A stretch of DNA of 64,000 bases from Ciona intestinalis. Its lineage: Eukaryota > Chordata > Ascidiacea > Phlebobranchia > Cionidae. The notes below the pieces were generated by a model. It was not told where the DNA came from and did not search any database. It saw only the letters and a program-made list of their open reading frames with translations. The translations under genes were made by a program, and so were the position numbers. Below are positions 33,801 through 41,352 of this stretch, in pieces; the stretch's first letter is position 1; each line of letters begins with the position of its first letter. Location: positions 4,474,991 through 4,538,990 of the forward strand of contig NC_020167.2 in the NCBI RefSeq assembly GCF_000224145.3, given 5' to 3'.

Positions 33801-35639
33801 ATTCGTCCCAATCCACTGTTCCATCGCAATTCGTATCAACCTGGAAATATGCTTGGAATAGGGATCAAAAGAGATCGTGTCAGAAATAAAGACTTTATTT
33901 TCAATCAGTCTACACTGCGGTTTACAACTTGCCGCAAGCTAGACAACCAACAAAATCAAGGTTATCTAGACTCAGAACCAGATAAAATTCGCTGAATTCG
34001 TCTACCACGAGAGGTATGAACTCGTTTTATAACGACTGTCGTTTTTCGGCTACACGAGGATAAAGCAAGTTCATTCATTTATTCATTCATTCATTTAACT
34101 CACCTTCATAAATATCATATCAAGTTCATTGTCATCGATGTGTTCGCCCATAGTTCGCTTCATAGCAATGCGAAACTGCTGCATGTCCAACCCGGCGTCG
34201 CAATCGGCCGCTGTATTAGGAATAGATTTATAGAGTTGTGCATCAAATATACACGGAAAAACAAACTTAACTTTTCCACGTTAACGGTAATTTCATCAAT
34301 AAACGTGCTAAAATGTAATCGTGCAACGTTACACAAATTATAGATGCACCTAAACGTATTGTTCAAAATGGTGAGAAATAAAGAAAGAACTTTATTTTCG
34401 GTAAAACATTACAAATTAACTTTCTAAAACTAAATTTACCAAAAATACATATTGCTGCTAAGCTTTGTAGTAAAAGACTACCCAATACAATTAATTTTCA
34501 AATGACAGGTCAAAGTTATTTTATTGTGTAAAGCCATATATATACTATTTACAGAAAACCAAAATATATTATAGTGGTGTGGGGGAAGATAGGACACCTT
34601 TAGCACATAATATCCAAACATCCTGACCATGTTCTAATCTAAACAAATAAAAACGGCCTATTAGAGTCGTGAGGATAAGGTTTTACATTTCTTTGAATGT
34701 TTTTTGTTTACTACCATGCGGGACAATAAAATAGTATGAAAAGGTGTCCCATCTTCCCCCATCCTACTATACAATAAAAAAAATTGTACTGCAATGTATA
34801 TTTTCACCTGCTTCGAGAAAAATTTCTTCTAATTCCTTCAAATTATGATGATTCATGTCATCTCCAAGTTTACCTGACGAGTCTTTCGGTTTAGCTTCTT
34901 TCTGGTAAAACCAAATATGCATCTAAAACCTAACTTAGGGCTTGACTGTCGTATACTCATTTTAAATGTTTTAAAAGGTCAAACAGAAAATCTGCTACAC
35001 TATTTTCATCGCTTATAGGTCGCACCAACTGAAACGTTTGCTTCGCTCGAAAATTGTTCTCCTCGCTTGGTCTTTATGTGCTATAATCACCACAGGGAAA
35101 AGGCGCAGTGAGGCACACGCTAGAAGAGAAGGCCGAGCACAAAGTGACTCGCACGCGGCACGTCTAAATAATTACTTGGCAGAATTTGCGCATTCTCACC
35201 TTTTTTTGGTTGCTTGCTAAATGTGCATTCGATGCCCTTGCCAAAATATTCGATCTGAAAAGACGTTTTATGTTTACTCATTAAATCAAATGTTATCTTA
35301 CGCACAAATTGATCATCACAACCTTACCCGAAAGAAATGAATAAAAGTTATGCAATGTAACTTGAGGGTAAACCTTGTTGATTGTGCTCATAGCTTCCTT
35401 ATGTGTTTGTCCAGCTAATTATTTATTTTGCACTTTTAAATCTGCGTATGATGCACCTTTAACGTGACCGTTTTAATTGGCGCACGTTTTTAATGCGTTT
35501 ATGCTGTATCGTTACCTAAATAAAATTACCTTGAAACAAATCGTGCAGATTCACAGTAAGGCAACAACGATTTACGCTTCGCCACAACTGTTCCTGGAAC
35601 CGTAAGCATTCCGTTGGTTTGTTCATTGGACGCCTCCAT
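21825..35639 (-). CDS. EF-hand and WD40-repeat protein, WDR64/WDR49-like
   Basis: Exons (minus): 35639-35530, 35254-35200, 34901-34808, 34210-34104, 33840-33664, 33582-33463, 33267-33102, 32677-32403, 31957-31842, 31757-31557, 31477-31213, 30728-30590, 30146-29925, 28583-28436, 28024-27975, 27598-27458, 26810-26706, 26236-26060, 25488-25349, 25059-24838, 24281-24057, 23732-23625, 23121-23006, 22615-22436, 22095-21825. All phases close: 1309 aa. An EF-hand-like loop DTNCDGTVDWDE lies near residue 124. WD repeats follow (VTGSRDCDVRIWNP, VSKDKNIRIWDL, TGSDDSMVATWDL, TGSRNGSIALWNF, ASYDGDIFVWSM, GDSRGYIKMWDM, TGSTDCSVRLWTV), then GTFGQKEPW. The last ~300 residues are basic and Ser/Thr-rich. WDR64/WDR49 relatives are poorly characterised; a ciliary or scaffold role is inference. 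The 29925-30146 exon also exists in part at 29079-29210 through an assembly duplication. The last three exons and the acceptor at 33582 are the least certain. Confidence 0.82.
22638..22970 (+). repeat. Minisatellite, ~42 bp unit, 7-8 copies
   Basis: Unit TTCTGTTCTAAGCGAAAATA followed by an A-run and CGTTAAAAATGTAAAA, repeated with drift. It fills most of the intron between the WD-protein exons at 23006 and 22615. The apparent minus-strand open frame here is just this repeat. Confidence 0.8.
23172..23369 (+). mobile_element. MITE copy in WD-gene intron
   Basis: Near full-length copy, TATAGTAGGGTGGGGAAAGT to CATCTTCCCCCACCTTACTA. Confidence 0.85.
23411..23609 (+). mobile_element. MITE copy, diverged
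   Basis: TATATAGTACTGTGGGATAC...GTTCTATTCTACAATATATA, 40 bases after the previous copy, in the same intron. Confidence 0.65.
24470..24561 (+). mobile_element. MITE fragment (one end only)
   Basis: Only the right half remains, from CCCATAGACCGTTGTTAATT to the CCCCCCACCCTACTATAT end. Confidence 0.65.
24618..24830 (+). repeat. Composite SINE-like element
   Basis: Left module (CGCGTGACTGGAAACTC...CAACTTACGAGTTACTATGTA) and right module start (TTGGACAACCTATTAGTGAC) in the same order as 17635-17885. Ends about 8 bases before the exon at 24838. Confidence 0.65.
25554..25734 (+). mobile_element. MITE copy in WD-gene intron
   Basis: AATAGGATGGGGGGAGATGG to CATCTACTCCCACCCTACTA, with a slightly shortened centre. 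Confidence 0.8.
26276..26476 (-). mobile_element. MITE copy in WD-gene intron
   Basis: TATAGTAGGTCGGGGGGAGA to CATCTTCCCCCACCCTACTA, full length, reverse orientation relative to the copy at 25554. Confidence 0.85.
26903..27445. mobile_element. 543 bp TTAA-flanked inverted-repeat element
   Basis: TTAA followed by AGGGCCTAAACACACCCCA at the left and its exact reverse complement followed by TTAA at the right. This is a perfect inverted repeat with the TTAA target typical of piggyBac-type transposition. No open frame. It ends about 12 bases before the WD-gene exon at 27458. It carries E-box-like CACGTG motifs and T-runs inside. Confidence 0.8.
27625..27695 (-). mobile_element. MITE fragment
   Basis: AAGGTGGGGTAAGATGAGAC...AACAAGATCGGGAAATATGG, with the central part missing. 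Confidence 0.5.
28491..29210. repeat. First copy of a ~720 bp block duplicated across the gap
   Basis: Repeats at 29336-30055 (offset 845) with rare single-base differences; the coding differences I checked are silent. It includes the WD-gene exon at 28436-28583 in part, one MITE piece, and a partial copy (29079-29210) of the exon at 29925-30146. Confidence 0.92.
28601..28745 (+). mobile_element. MITE fragment (left part), duplicated at 29446-29592
   Basis: TATAGTAGGATTGGGGGAAG...TTTGTTTACTACTAAGCGG; the right terminus is lost. A second decayed copy follows at about 28868-29045. Confidence 0.7.
29211..29335. other. Assembly gap (125 N)
   Basis: N run between two near-identical blocks; it cuts one copy each of two WD-gene exons. 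Confidence 0.99.
29336..30055. repeat. Second copy of the duplicated block
   Basis: Contains a truncated second copy of one WD-gene exon (29336-29428) and the intact exon at 29925-30146. I used the complete exon from each side for the gene model. Confidence 0.92.
30765..30920 (+). repeat. SINE-like fragment
   Basis: GAATGTAACTTATTTTATTC, then GGCTGCATGGCTAGCAATTA and TGACCACTGGATTGGAGAAA. A diverged copy of the composite element, missing its centre. Confidence 0.5.
32030..32223 (+). mobile_element. MITE copy in WD-gene intron
   Basis: AGAGTGTGGGGTAAGATGAA to GGTCCATCTTACCCAACCTA; its right end abuts the next copy. Confidence 0.7.
32222..32358 (-). mobile_element. MITE copy abutting the previous one (internally deleted)
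   Basis: TATACTAGGGTGGGGAAGTTG to ATCTTACCCCACCCTATAC. About 60 bp shorter than full length. Confidence 0.75.
32818..33018 (+). mobile_element. MITE copy with duplicated left end
   Basis: The left terminus GTGGGGTAAGATG occurs twice in tandem (about 32824 and 32845), followed by the usual interior and a weak right end. Confidence 0.65.
33990..34100 (-). repeat. SINE-like fragment with (TTCA)n tail
   Basis: Reverse-oriented left module (ACGACTGTCGTTTTTCGGCT...AGGATAAAGCAAGTTCATTC) ending in a TTCA tetranucleotide run that stops about 8 bases from the exon at 34104. Confidence 0.6.
34573..34774 (+). mobile_element. MITE copy in WD-gene intron
   Basis: TATAGTGGTGTGGGGGAAGA to CATCTTCCCCCATCCTACTA, full length. 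Confidence 0.85.
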
Positions 35640-36108
35640 TTGCTTTTTTAGAACATATGTGTCCACTGTAAATATATTTCGTTAGAATGTTTTCCCCATT
35701 CGCTGCTGTGGTAACGGTATTTCCGGTGGGAAACTGTATTGTTACGTCATCGCTCATCATAAATACGAACAGCTGATTAATTCCCACGCTGTTAAATACC
35801 CACAATCCACCATAATTTCAACTTCGATTTCCATCTCGCAAACGCCAAACATGGGGTTTTAATATAATCAAATGACATACACCAGCCGCTAGCCGCTACA
35901 TCAGCCAGCAAGCTCAAACAATTTATACGGTGTCTGTGTTCTCACATATCATGTGATTTTTGCAACGCTTGAGTAGTTCCTACTGTTAATGCAAAAACAT
36001 AGTTTTCGTTAATTATTGTTACATTTTGATCACGTTTTTCAAGGAAATGGGAAGTATGATACTTTCACAGTTAAACTAGCGCATTTCTTGCAAAAAATCG
36101 GCAGTATT
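35640..36108. promoter_or_regulatory. Divergent promoter region, WD gene / OSTM1
   Basis: The 470 bp between the two start codons must hold both 5' leaders and promoters. No repeats and no convincing TATA box. A shared bidirectional promoter is likely from spacing alone. Confidence 0.4.
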
Positions 36109-36993
36109 ATGGCTGAAATCCAGCTGTATTGGGTCGTAACACTCTACGTGATATTTGGTGCATTTTTTCAAAATTATGCCCAAGATGTTCCAGTAATACT
36201 CACGTCATATCTTGGGAAAGATGGTAATACAGCCGATATAACGCGCGAACAGTGGCCTTCCGCATGGGAATCTGGCGAGGGCGGTATTTCGGATAGTTGC
36301 CTTATTGAGCTGGATAACTTCAGCACAGCAACCGTATTGTTCATGAACTGCACGCTTACAAACGCCCGCCCGTTGCAATACTGTGAAAAGTGTGTCACCG
36401 AGTACATTTCAGTACAAAACAGCTACAATATCATTACAAATGATGAAGATAAATCGAACGAAACTGTCGGTTGCAAAAGTGAGATATTAAGATCAGACAA
36501 TATTCAAGTCGTGTTAATGACTTACGAGTTCGTAACAAGCATTTGGAAGAAATCGAACTGCGATGTATGTTTTGAAAAAATTCCAACTGTGAATGGCAGT
36601 TTCCGATACGTACCAACGAACACTACGAAAACTTTACTGCGTAAAATAAAAGCAGTGCTTCTATGTTTTGGTAATTATTCAAAAAACACGCTGCCGGTTG
36701 TTCACTTGAAAAATGAAACAGTATGTAACATGTGTAAGAACTTGTACTGTGACGCAAACGATTTGTACCAATCTGTTGAAAGCCAAGGTAACTTGTGCAG
36801 TGACCTCATTGATTCTATGAACTATACCAGGAAAAATTGGGGCAATACTTATCACTGTACTGTTGCATTGCCTGATGAGGGGGAAATTTGGGGTCTCACT
36901 GCTTTAGTTTGTGCAATGCCTGTGTTGTTATATGTGGGGGTGTGGGCACATGCAAATCGTGCAAGAGCAACTTCTATTAGAGTAGCCTTATAA
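36109..36993 (+). CDS. Ostm1: OSTM1, beta subunit of the lysosomal ClC-7 exchanger
   Basis: Type I lysosomal membrane protein that supports the ClC-7 chloride/proton antiporter. Single exon. The frame is open from 36016, but ATG 36109 is preferred because it starts directly with a signal peptide (MAEIQLYWVVTLYVIFGAFF), giving 294 aa. The lumenal domain is cysteine-rich and heavily N-glycosylated: YCEKC, WKKSNCDVCF, NETVCNMCKNLYC, then NLCSDLIDSMNYTRKNWGNT and YHCTV, which match the conserved OSTM1 core. One transmembrane helix (about 260-280) precedes a 14-residue cytosolic tail, shorter than in vertebrates. Vertebrate OSTM1 has several introns; here there is none. Confidence 0.92.
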   Translation: MAEIQLYWVVTLYVIFGAFFQNYAQDVPVILTSYLGKDGNTADITREQWPSAWESGEGGISDSCLIELDNFSTATVLFMNCTLTNARPLQYCEKCVTEYISVQNSYNIITNDEDKSNETVGCKSEILRSDNIQVVLMTYEFVTSIWKKSNCDVCFEKIPTVNGSFRYVPTNTTKTLLRKIKAVLLCFGNYSKNTLPVVHLKNETVCNMCKNLYCDANDLYQSVESQGNLCSDLIDSMNYTRKNWGNTYHCTVALPDEGEIWGLTALVCAMPVLLYVGVWAHANRARATSIRVAL

Positions 36994-37031
36994 TCTATTT
37001 CGAATATGTATTGTGTCTTTGCATTGTATGA

Positions 37032-37233
37032 TACAGTAGGTGGGGGAGGACAGGACACCTTCAGCACATAATATCCAAATATCCTGATCGTGTTTTAAAC
37101 AATTAACAATGATCCATAGGAGTCGTAGGGATATGGTTTTATATTTCGTTAAATGTTCTTTATGTCTTACCAAATGGGACGAGGAAATGAAACGAAAAAG
37201 GTTTCTCATCATTCCCCACCCTACTATATATAT
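37032..37233 (+). mobile_element. MITE copy between OSTM1 and LAMTOR3
   Basis: TACAGTAGGTGGGGGAGGAC to CATCATTCCCCACCCTACTA, starting about 40 bases after the OSTM1 stop; it may lie in the OSTM1 3' UTR. Confidence 0.85.
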
Positions 37234-37424
37234 ATCTATATATGTATTTATTTTGTGTAAATATTAATAATGATAAAACTGCTTAGGCTTAGGAAATAAG
37301 CTGCTCCATTCTCAATACCTGTGTTTTAAGAATGTTTTATTTGTGAACATTTTTGCTCTTAGTTCTCAACATTAATTTAGTGAATTTACCATGATAAATT
37401 GTTTTTTGTTCTGTCAAGTTGAAA

Positions 37425-38262
37425 ATGTCTGAAGATTTAAAGAAATATTTATATCGTCAGTTGAGCAGCATCAGTGGTTTATGTGCAATTGTTGTGTCTG
37501 ACAGAGACGGAGTTCCTGTTCTAAAGGTTTGTTTTGAAAAATTTAATTTTGGTGTATCATCTAATATATGATATTGAATTGACTGACTCCTTTGTTTATT
37601 TAAATAATAAACAAAATTAGTTTTACAAAGATAGTTTCGTGTATAAAAATCTAGAAAAAAAAGGTGAAACTATTGCCAATATAATAATCTTATAATACCT
37701 TCAGGTGAACAACGAGAAAGCTCCTGAATTTGCCTTGAGATCTGGATATTTGAGCACCTTTCCTCTTACATCTGATCTATCTGGAAAGTTAGGCTTTGGG
37801 AAAAATAATTACTTTATTTGCTCCTACAGTAATTATACAGTTGTCCATTTTAACAGGTACACTCTTTCTTGTAGTATAAGTGTCCTACAAATGTTATACA
37901 ACGCTGCTACCATTGTGGACTTATCTATCCTTGGGCAAGAGTCGCAAGACATAAGGGCAATTGTTCCAATCAATTGTCCGTTATGGGCTGTGTATTTCGT
38001 CAGTCAAAATTAAAAATATAGTTACATTTATGCATATTCACGAAACATTTATGCATATTTACAAAAAGATAAACAAATGACATTTATTCATAGTTATGCG
38101 AGTAAAAACATGTTTCATTTAATCCTATTTACTTGTTTCTGCAGACAACCACTGACACTAAGCTTCATTGCAAGCAGCTCAGCAAACACAGGTCTTATAC
38201 TTAACCTTGGAGAAGAACTTAAATTATCTTTGGACGGTTTGAAGCAGATTGTTAAGGATTAA
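37425..38262 (+). CDS. Lamtor3: LAMTOR3 (MP1), Ragulator subunit
   Basis: Roadblock/LC7-fold scaffold of the lysosomal Ragulator complex, partner of LAMTOR2, acting in mTORC1 and MAPK signalling. Three exons, 37425-37526, 37705-37856 and 38145-38262, give 123 aa, against 124 in human. Conserved blocks include LCAIVVSDRDGVPVLK, APEFALRSGYLSTF, SFIASSSANTGLI and the terminal LKQIVKD. The stop codon is two bases before the ATG of ZC3HC1, and no poly(A) signal separates them, so the two are probably one operon transcript. Confidence 0.96.
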
Positions 38263-38264
38263 CA

Positions 38265-40736
38265 ATGGAGCTTACATCTGAAAACTCCTCAGAAAACATT
38301 CCACCAGCCATACGCCCGTGTAAAACTGTTGTTGACCAAGTTAAAAACACCCTAAGTTTTCTTCTCACATCTGCTGTTAACTCAATTAAAAAAGCAGATT
38401 CAGAAAAAAATGAGATTCCCGTCGAAAAATCGTCTTCTGTGGATAATCCACAGATCTTAGCTAGGAAAAATAAAAATCTCGGGGATTCCCCTAAAGTGGT
38501 ATCCAGAAGTGAGAAGCTGAGATCTAAAGAAGCATTTCAAAAACGAGTAAAATCTTTTACAGTAAGGCTTCGTTATTTGTGGATTTTGTATTGTAGCTAT
38601 TGAGTCATTAAACAGCAATAAATACAGATTAAGAATAACTGAACTTTTATCCATAGAATATGTTCTTAAAACTATGTAGAATTGATATTATAAAACCTTG
38701 CAAGTAATTTTATTAGAACTTTTAGACTATTGGGTGCCAAAAGTAACTGAATTTACTTTGAAGTTGCAGAACTGGTGTGGAAAACCTCTCCTACTGAACC
38801 CAATGTTGTACGCACAGTATGGTTGGCGCTGTAGTGGTGAAGATATGGTGTGTTGTTCATCCTGTGGTGCTGTACAGTGTGTTCAACTTCCATGGCCCAA
38901 TGCAACTAACTGTAAGTCACAAATGTTTTCCTTGTGCTGCATTCATATAGGGATGTACATTACAGAATAATTAGGTATTCTAGGATATCCTAGATAACTT
39001 TATTTTGAATCTTGTTGTCTTTATAAGAAAAAATGTATGAAGCCAAAACGGCCGAGCTGAAACGTATAGCAATCTTTAAAGGACGCTGCGAAGGGTTTTC
39101 TCTCGAAAGCCCCACAAACACAAGTATCTGTTTTTTTAAAATAAAAAAATTGTTCGTTTAGTTTAAGAGATGATGTATGATGACGTCATTAAACAGAATA
39201 CCGAATCCCGTAATTAGATTCAAAAACAAAAGGATTGGAATCTCATAGGTTCAAAATTCTGTAGTGTACATACCCGCATTTATACCACATATTGTGAAAT
39301 CTTTGTCAGTGTTGAGTGTCCCAAACAAAATTACTGATAATATTTTTACAGATGAAGAGCAATGTTTGAAAACTCGTTCGAAAATAGTGAGTGGGCACAT
39401 GAAAGTATGTTCGTGGTCGAGCAGTTATTGCAATGATTCCTTCATAATACCATTTCATCCACGATATTCAAACACACAGCAACAAACTTGTATGTTGGAG
39501 GAATTCCAAGCACGGGCAAAGAAATTGCTGCATTTAAAAAATGATCTCCCTTTAATAACAGACGATGTAAAGGAAGAAATGGTAAAGATGAGAAGTTTTG
39601 TCAAAATAAGAGATGCAAATATTAAAACATTACAGAAAAAATCAACTGTTTAAAAAGTTCAGGAGTAGTTAAGCTGTGCTATGGTTTAAGCTGTATTTTG
39701 GTAGGAGCACATTTTAATGCTATGTGTTTAACATTAGGAACTGTCAGAAAAGATATTGGTTCAGCTTTGTGCGGCAGCTGATTTTAATGATAATGATGAC
39801 ATTGAAAACTTGATGGTGGTGTCTTCTATTATTCTTGCTTTATCTGGATGGGATACAAAGTAAGTCTCAATTGAGTTTGTCACGTGCCTTGTCTGAAAAA
39901 ATTGCTAATCAGGTCTGATGGAGATTCTTCAAACCCAGGAATCTTTTGCAATGAGAGCAGTAGGTTGGTTGGCCTGTGGAATTTTTACTCTGTTGGATAC
40001 TTGCCTAATGAAACAGACGCTCCTGTTGCTAAGAAACAAAAGAAAGATGAAGATTTCACTGTAAGTATAAGTTTACCTGTTCTGAATTGTCTGTCAATAT
40101 TGTATTTGAATACACCATATATGTTTGGTGTATATGAAGACACCATACCTTGACGGTGAGTTGTGTGAGCATGAGGTGTATAAATACACCATGTATGCCC
40201 ATTCTATTTGAAAAAAGGTGGTAAGGTATCTGCTAAAGATAAAATTGTTTCAAAACTGTGGCTATACTAGTCAAAACACTAAACTGCTAAAATTTATCTG
40301 TCAGGCGATTGAAAAGAGTTACTTTCATCCACTCAAGCAACACCATGTATGGTCACCTTGGGTGGTTACTATCAAACCAATGTCAGCAGATGAACTTTCT
40401 GATGTAAGATGTTTAACTCAACTTAGCTGTCTAACTATTTAATGGTATTTAAACTTGAATTAGCTGTAATTGGTTTGCAAACTTTCTGATGTAAGATAAT
40501 TATTTAACTTGGCTGTCTTAACTATTTAATGGGTTTAAAAAAATACCTGTAATTGTTTTCAGGAAAGAACAAGTGCAACCTATACTGATGACGACGTGTT
40601 ACCTGGTTGGAAAATGTTGAAAAATTTGATCTGCAGTGACGGGTTAACAACATCTAAACCAACCATGAAAACTCCACCAAGAGCTGCAGTTAAACAAGCA
40701 AGGAGAATACTGAGTGAATGGTCATCACCAATGTAG
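38265..40736 (+). CDS. Zc3hc1: ZC3HC1 / NIPA zinc-finger protein
   Basis: Nuclear BIR-like C3HC zinc-finger protein; the vertebrate form is linked to an SCF ubiquitin ligase and to the nuclear basket. Seven exons, 38265-38561, 38770-38911, 39352-39581, 39738-39859, 39913-40060, 40305-40403 and 40563-40736, give 403 aa. Recognition: SKEAFQKRVKSFTNWCGKPL, YAQYGWRCSGEDMVCCSSCG (first zinc module), GHMKVCSWSSSYCND, LSGWD, RLVGLWNF, HHVWSPWV and the final GWKMLKNLI...RILSEW. It is shorter than the human protein (about 500 aa), mainly in the acidic linker. It starts two bases after LAMTOR3. AATAAA lies at 40823. Confidence 0.93.
38618..38623 (+). terminator. AATAAA inside ZC3HC1 intron 1
   Basis: AATAAA about 55 bases into the first intron of ZC3HC1. 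If used when the intron is retained, it would give a LAMTOR3-only mRNA; speculative. Confidence 0.25.
38950..39277. mobile_element. Inverted-repeat element in ZC3HC1 intron 2
   Basis: Ends GGGATGTACATTACAGAAT and ATTCTGTAGTGTACATACCC are inverted repeats. The subterminal motifs TATTCTAGGATATCCTAG and AACAGAATACCGAAT recur in the same order at 62958-63230. About 330 bp, non-coding. Confidence 0.7.
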
Positions 40737-40822
40737 ATGGATGTGTGGCTGAAAACTGTTAATACCTGTTGTATATTGTTCATTGTCATATCATACCCTG
40801 GTATTTAAATCTGGGGCTTCGC

Positions 40823-40828
40823 AATAAA
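40823..40828 (+). terminator. Poly(A) signal AATAAA, ZC3HC1
   Basis: AATAAA 87 bases after the ZC3HC1 stop codon. Confidence 0.65.
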
Positions 40829-41352
40829 TTTCTACTGACTTGAGATGTGCTGCATTAAAGTTTGAGATACAGTAAAATAGAATAAATAGTTTTGTACTTG
40901 TTTGCAGTCCTATTGATTTTTTAAAACGACCAGATAAAATATATTGTCCAAACACGACATGATGGACTAAAATGAATGATTTTTTTCAAAGAACGTACGA
41001 AAATCGGGAGAAATAAAAAAGAAGGCAGAAGTCCTGATATTAAAATAACAGATCTCCCTGTATAGAAAATATACACAATTTACGTGGTGTTTCAATTAAA
41101 AATAACCTTTAAAGCGACACGGTGTAAAACGAATCGAAACTTCTCTCCGCGTTTAAACCAGCACAATCAAGTGCAATAACCGGTTAAAACAGGTTTCACA
41201 GTAGACACAACGCAGATTAAAATTCCCTACACGAAAAAGGCAGAGCCTCAAACTGCAAGGGATTCATAAGAGACACCTTCAATAGCGGAAGTTAGTTAAA
41301 ATGCTCCTATCTTCGAGTAAGCGGTTCTAGCACACTTGTGTAAGAAACCATG
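40829..41352. other. Convergent spacer ZC3HC1 / JADE
   Basis: Between two convergent gene ends; it must contain the JADE 3' UTR (minus strand). No open frame, repeat or RNA gene seen. Confidence 0.4.

Noticed and set aside
35038-35220. 60-codon plus-strand frame
   Set aside because: Overlaps a WD-gene exon and intron in antisense; the apparent signal peptide is fortuitous.
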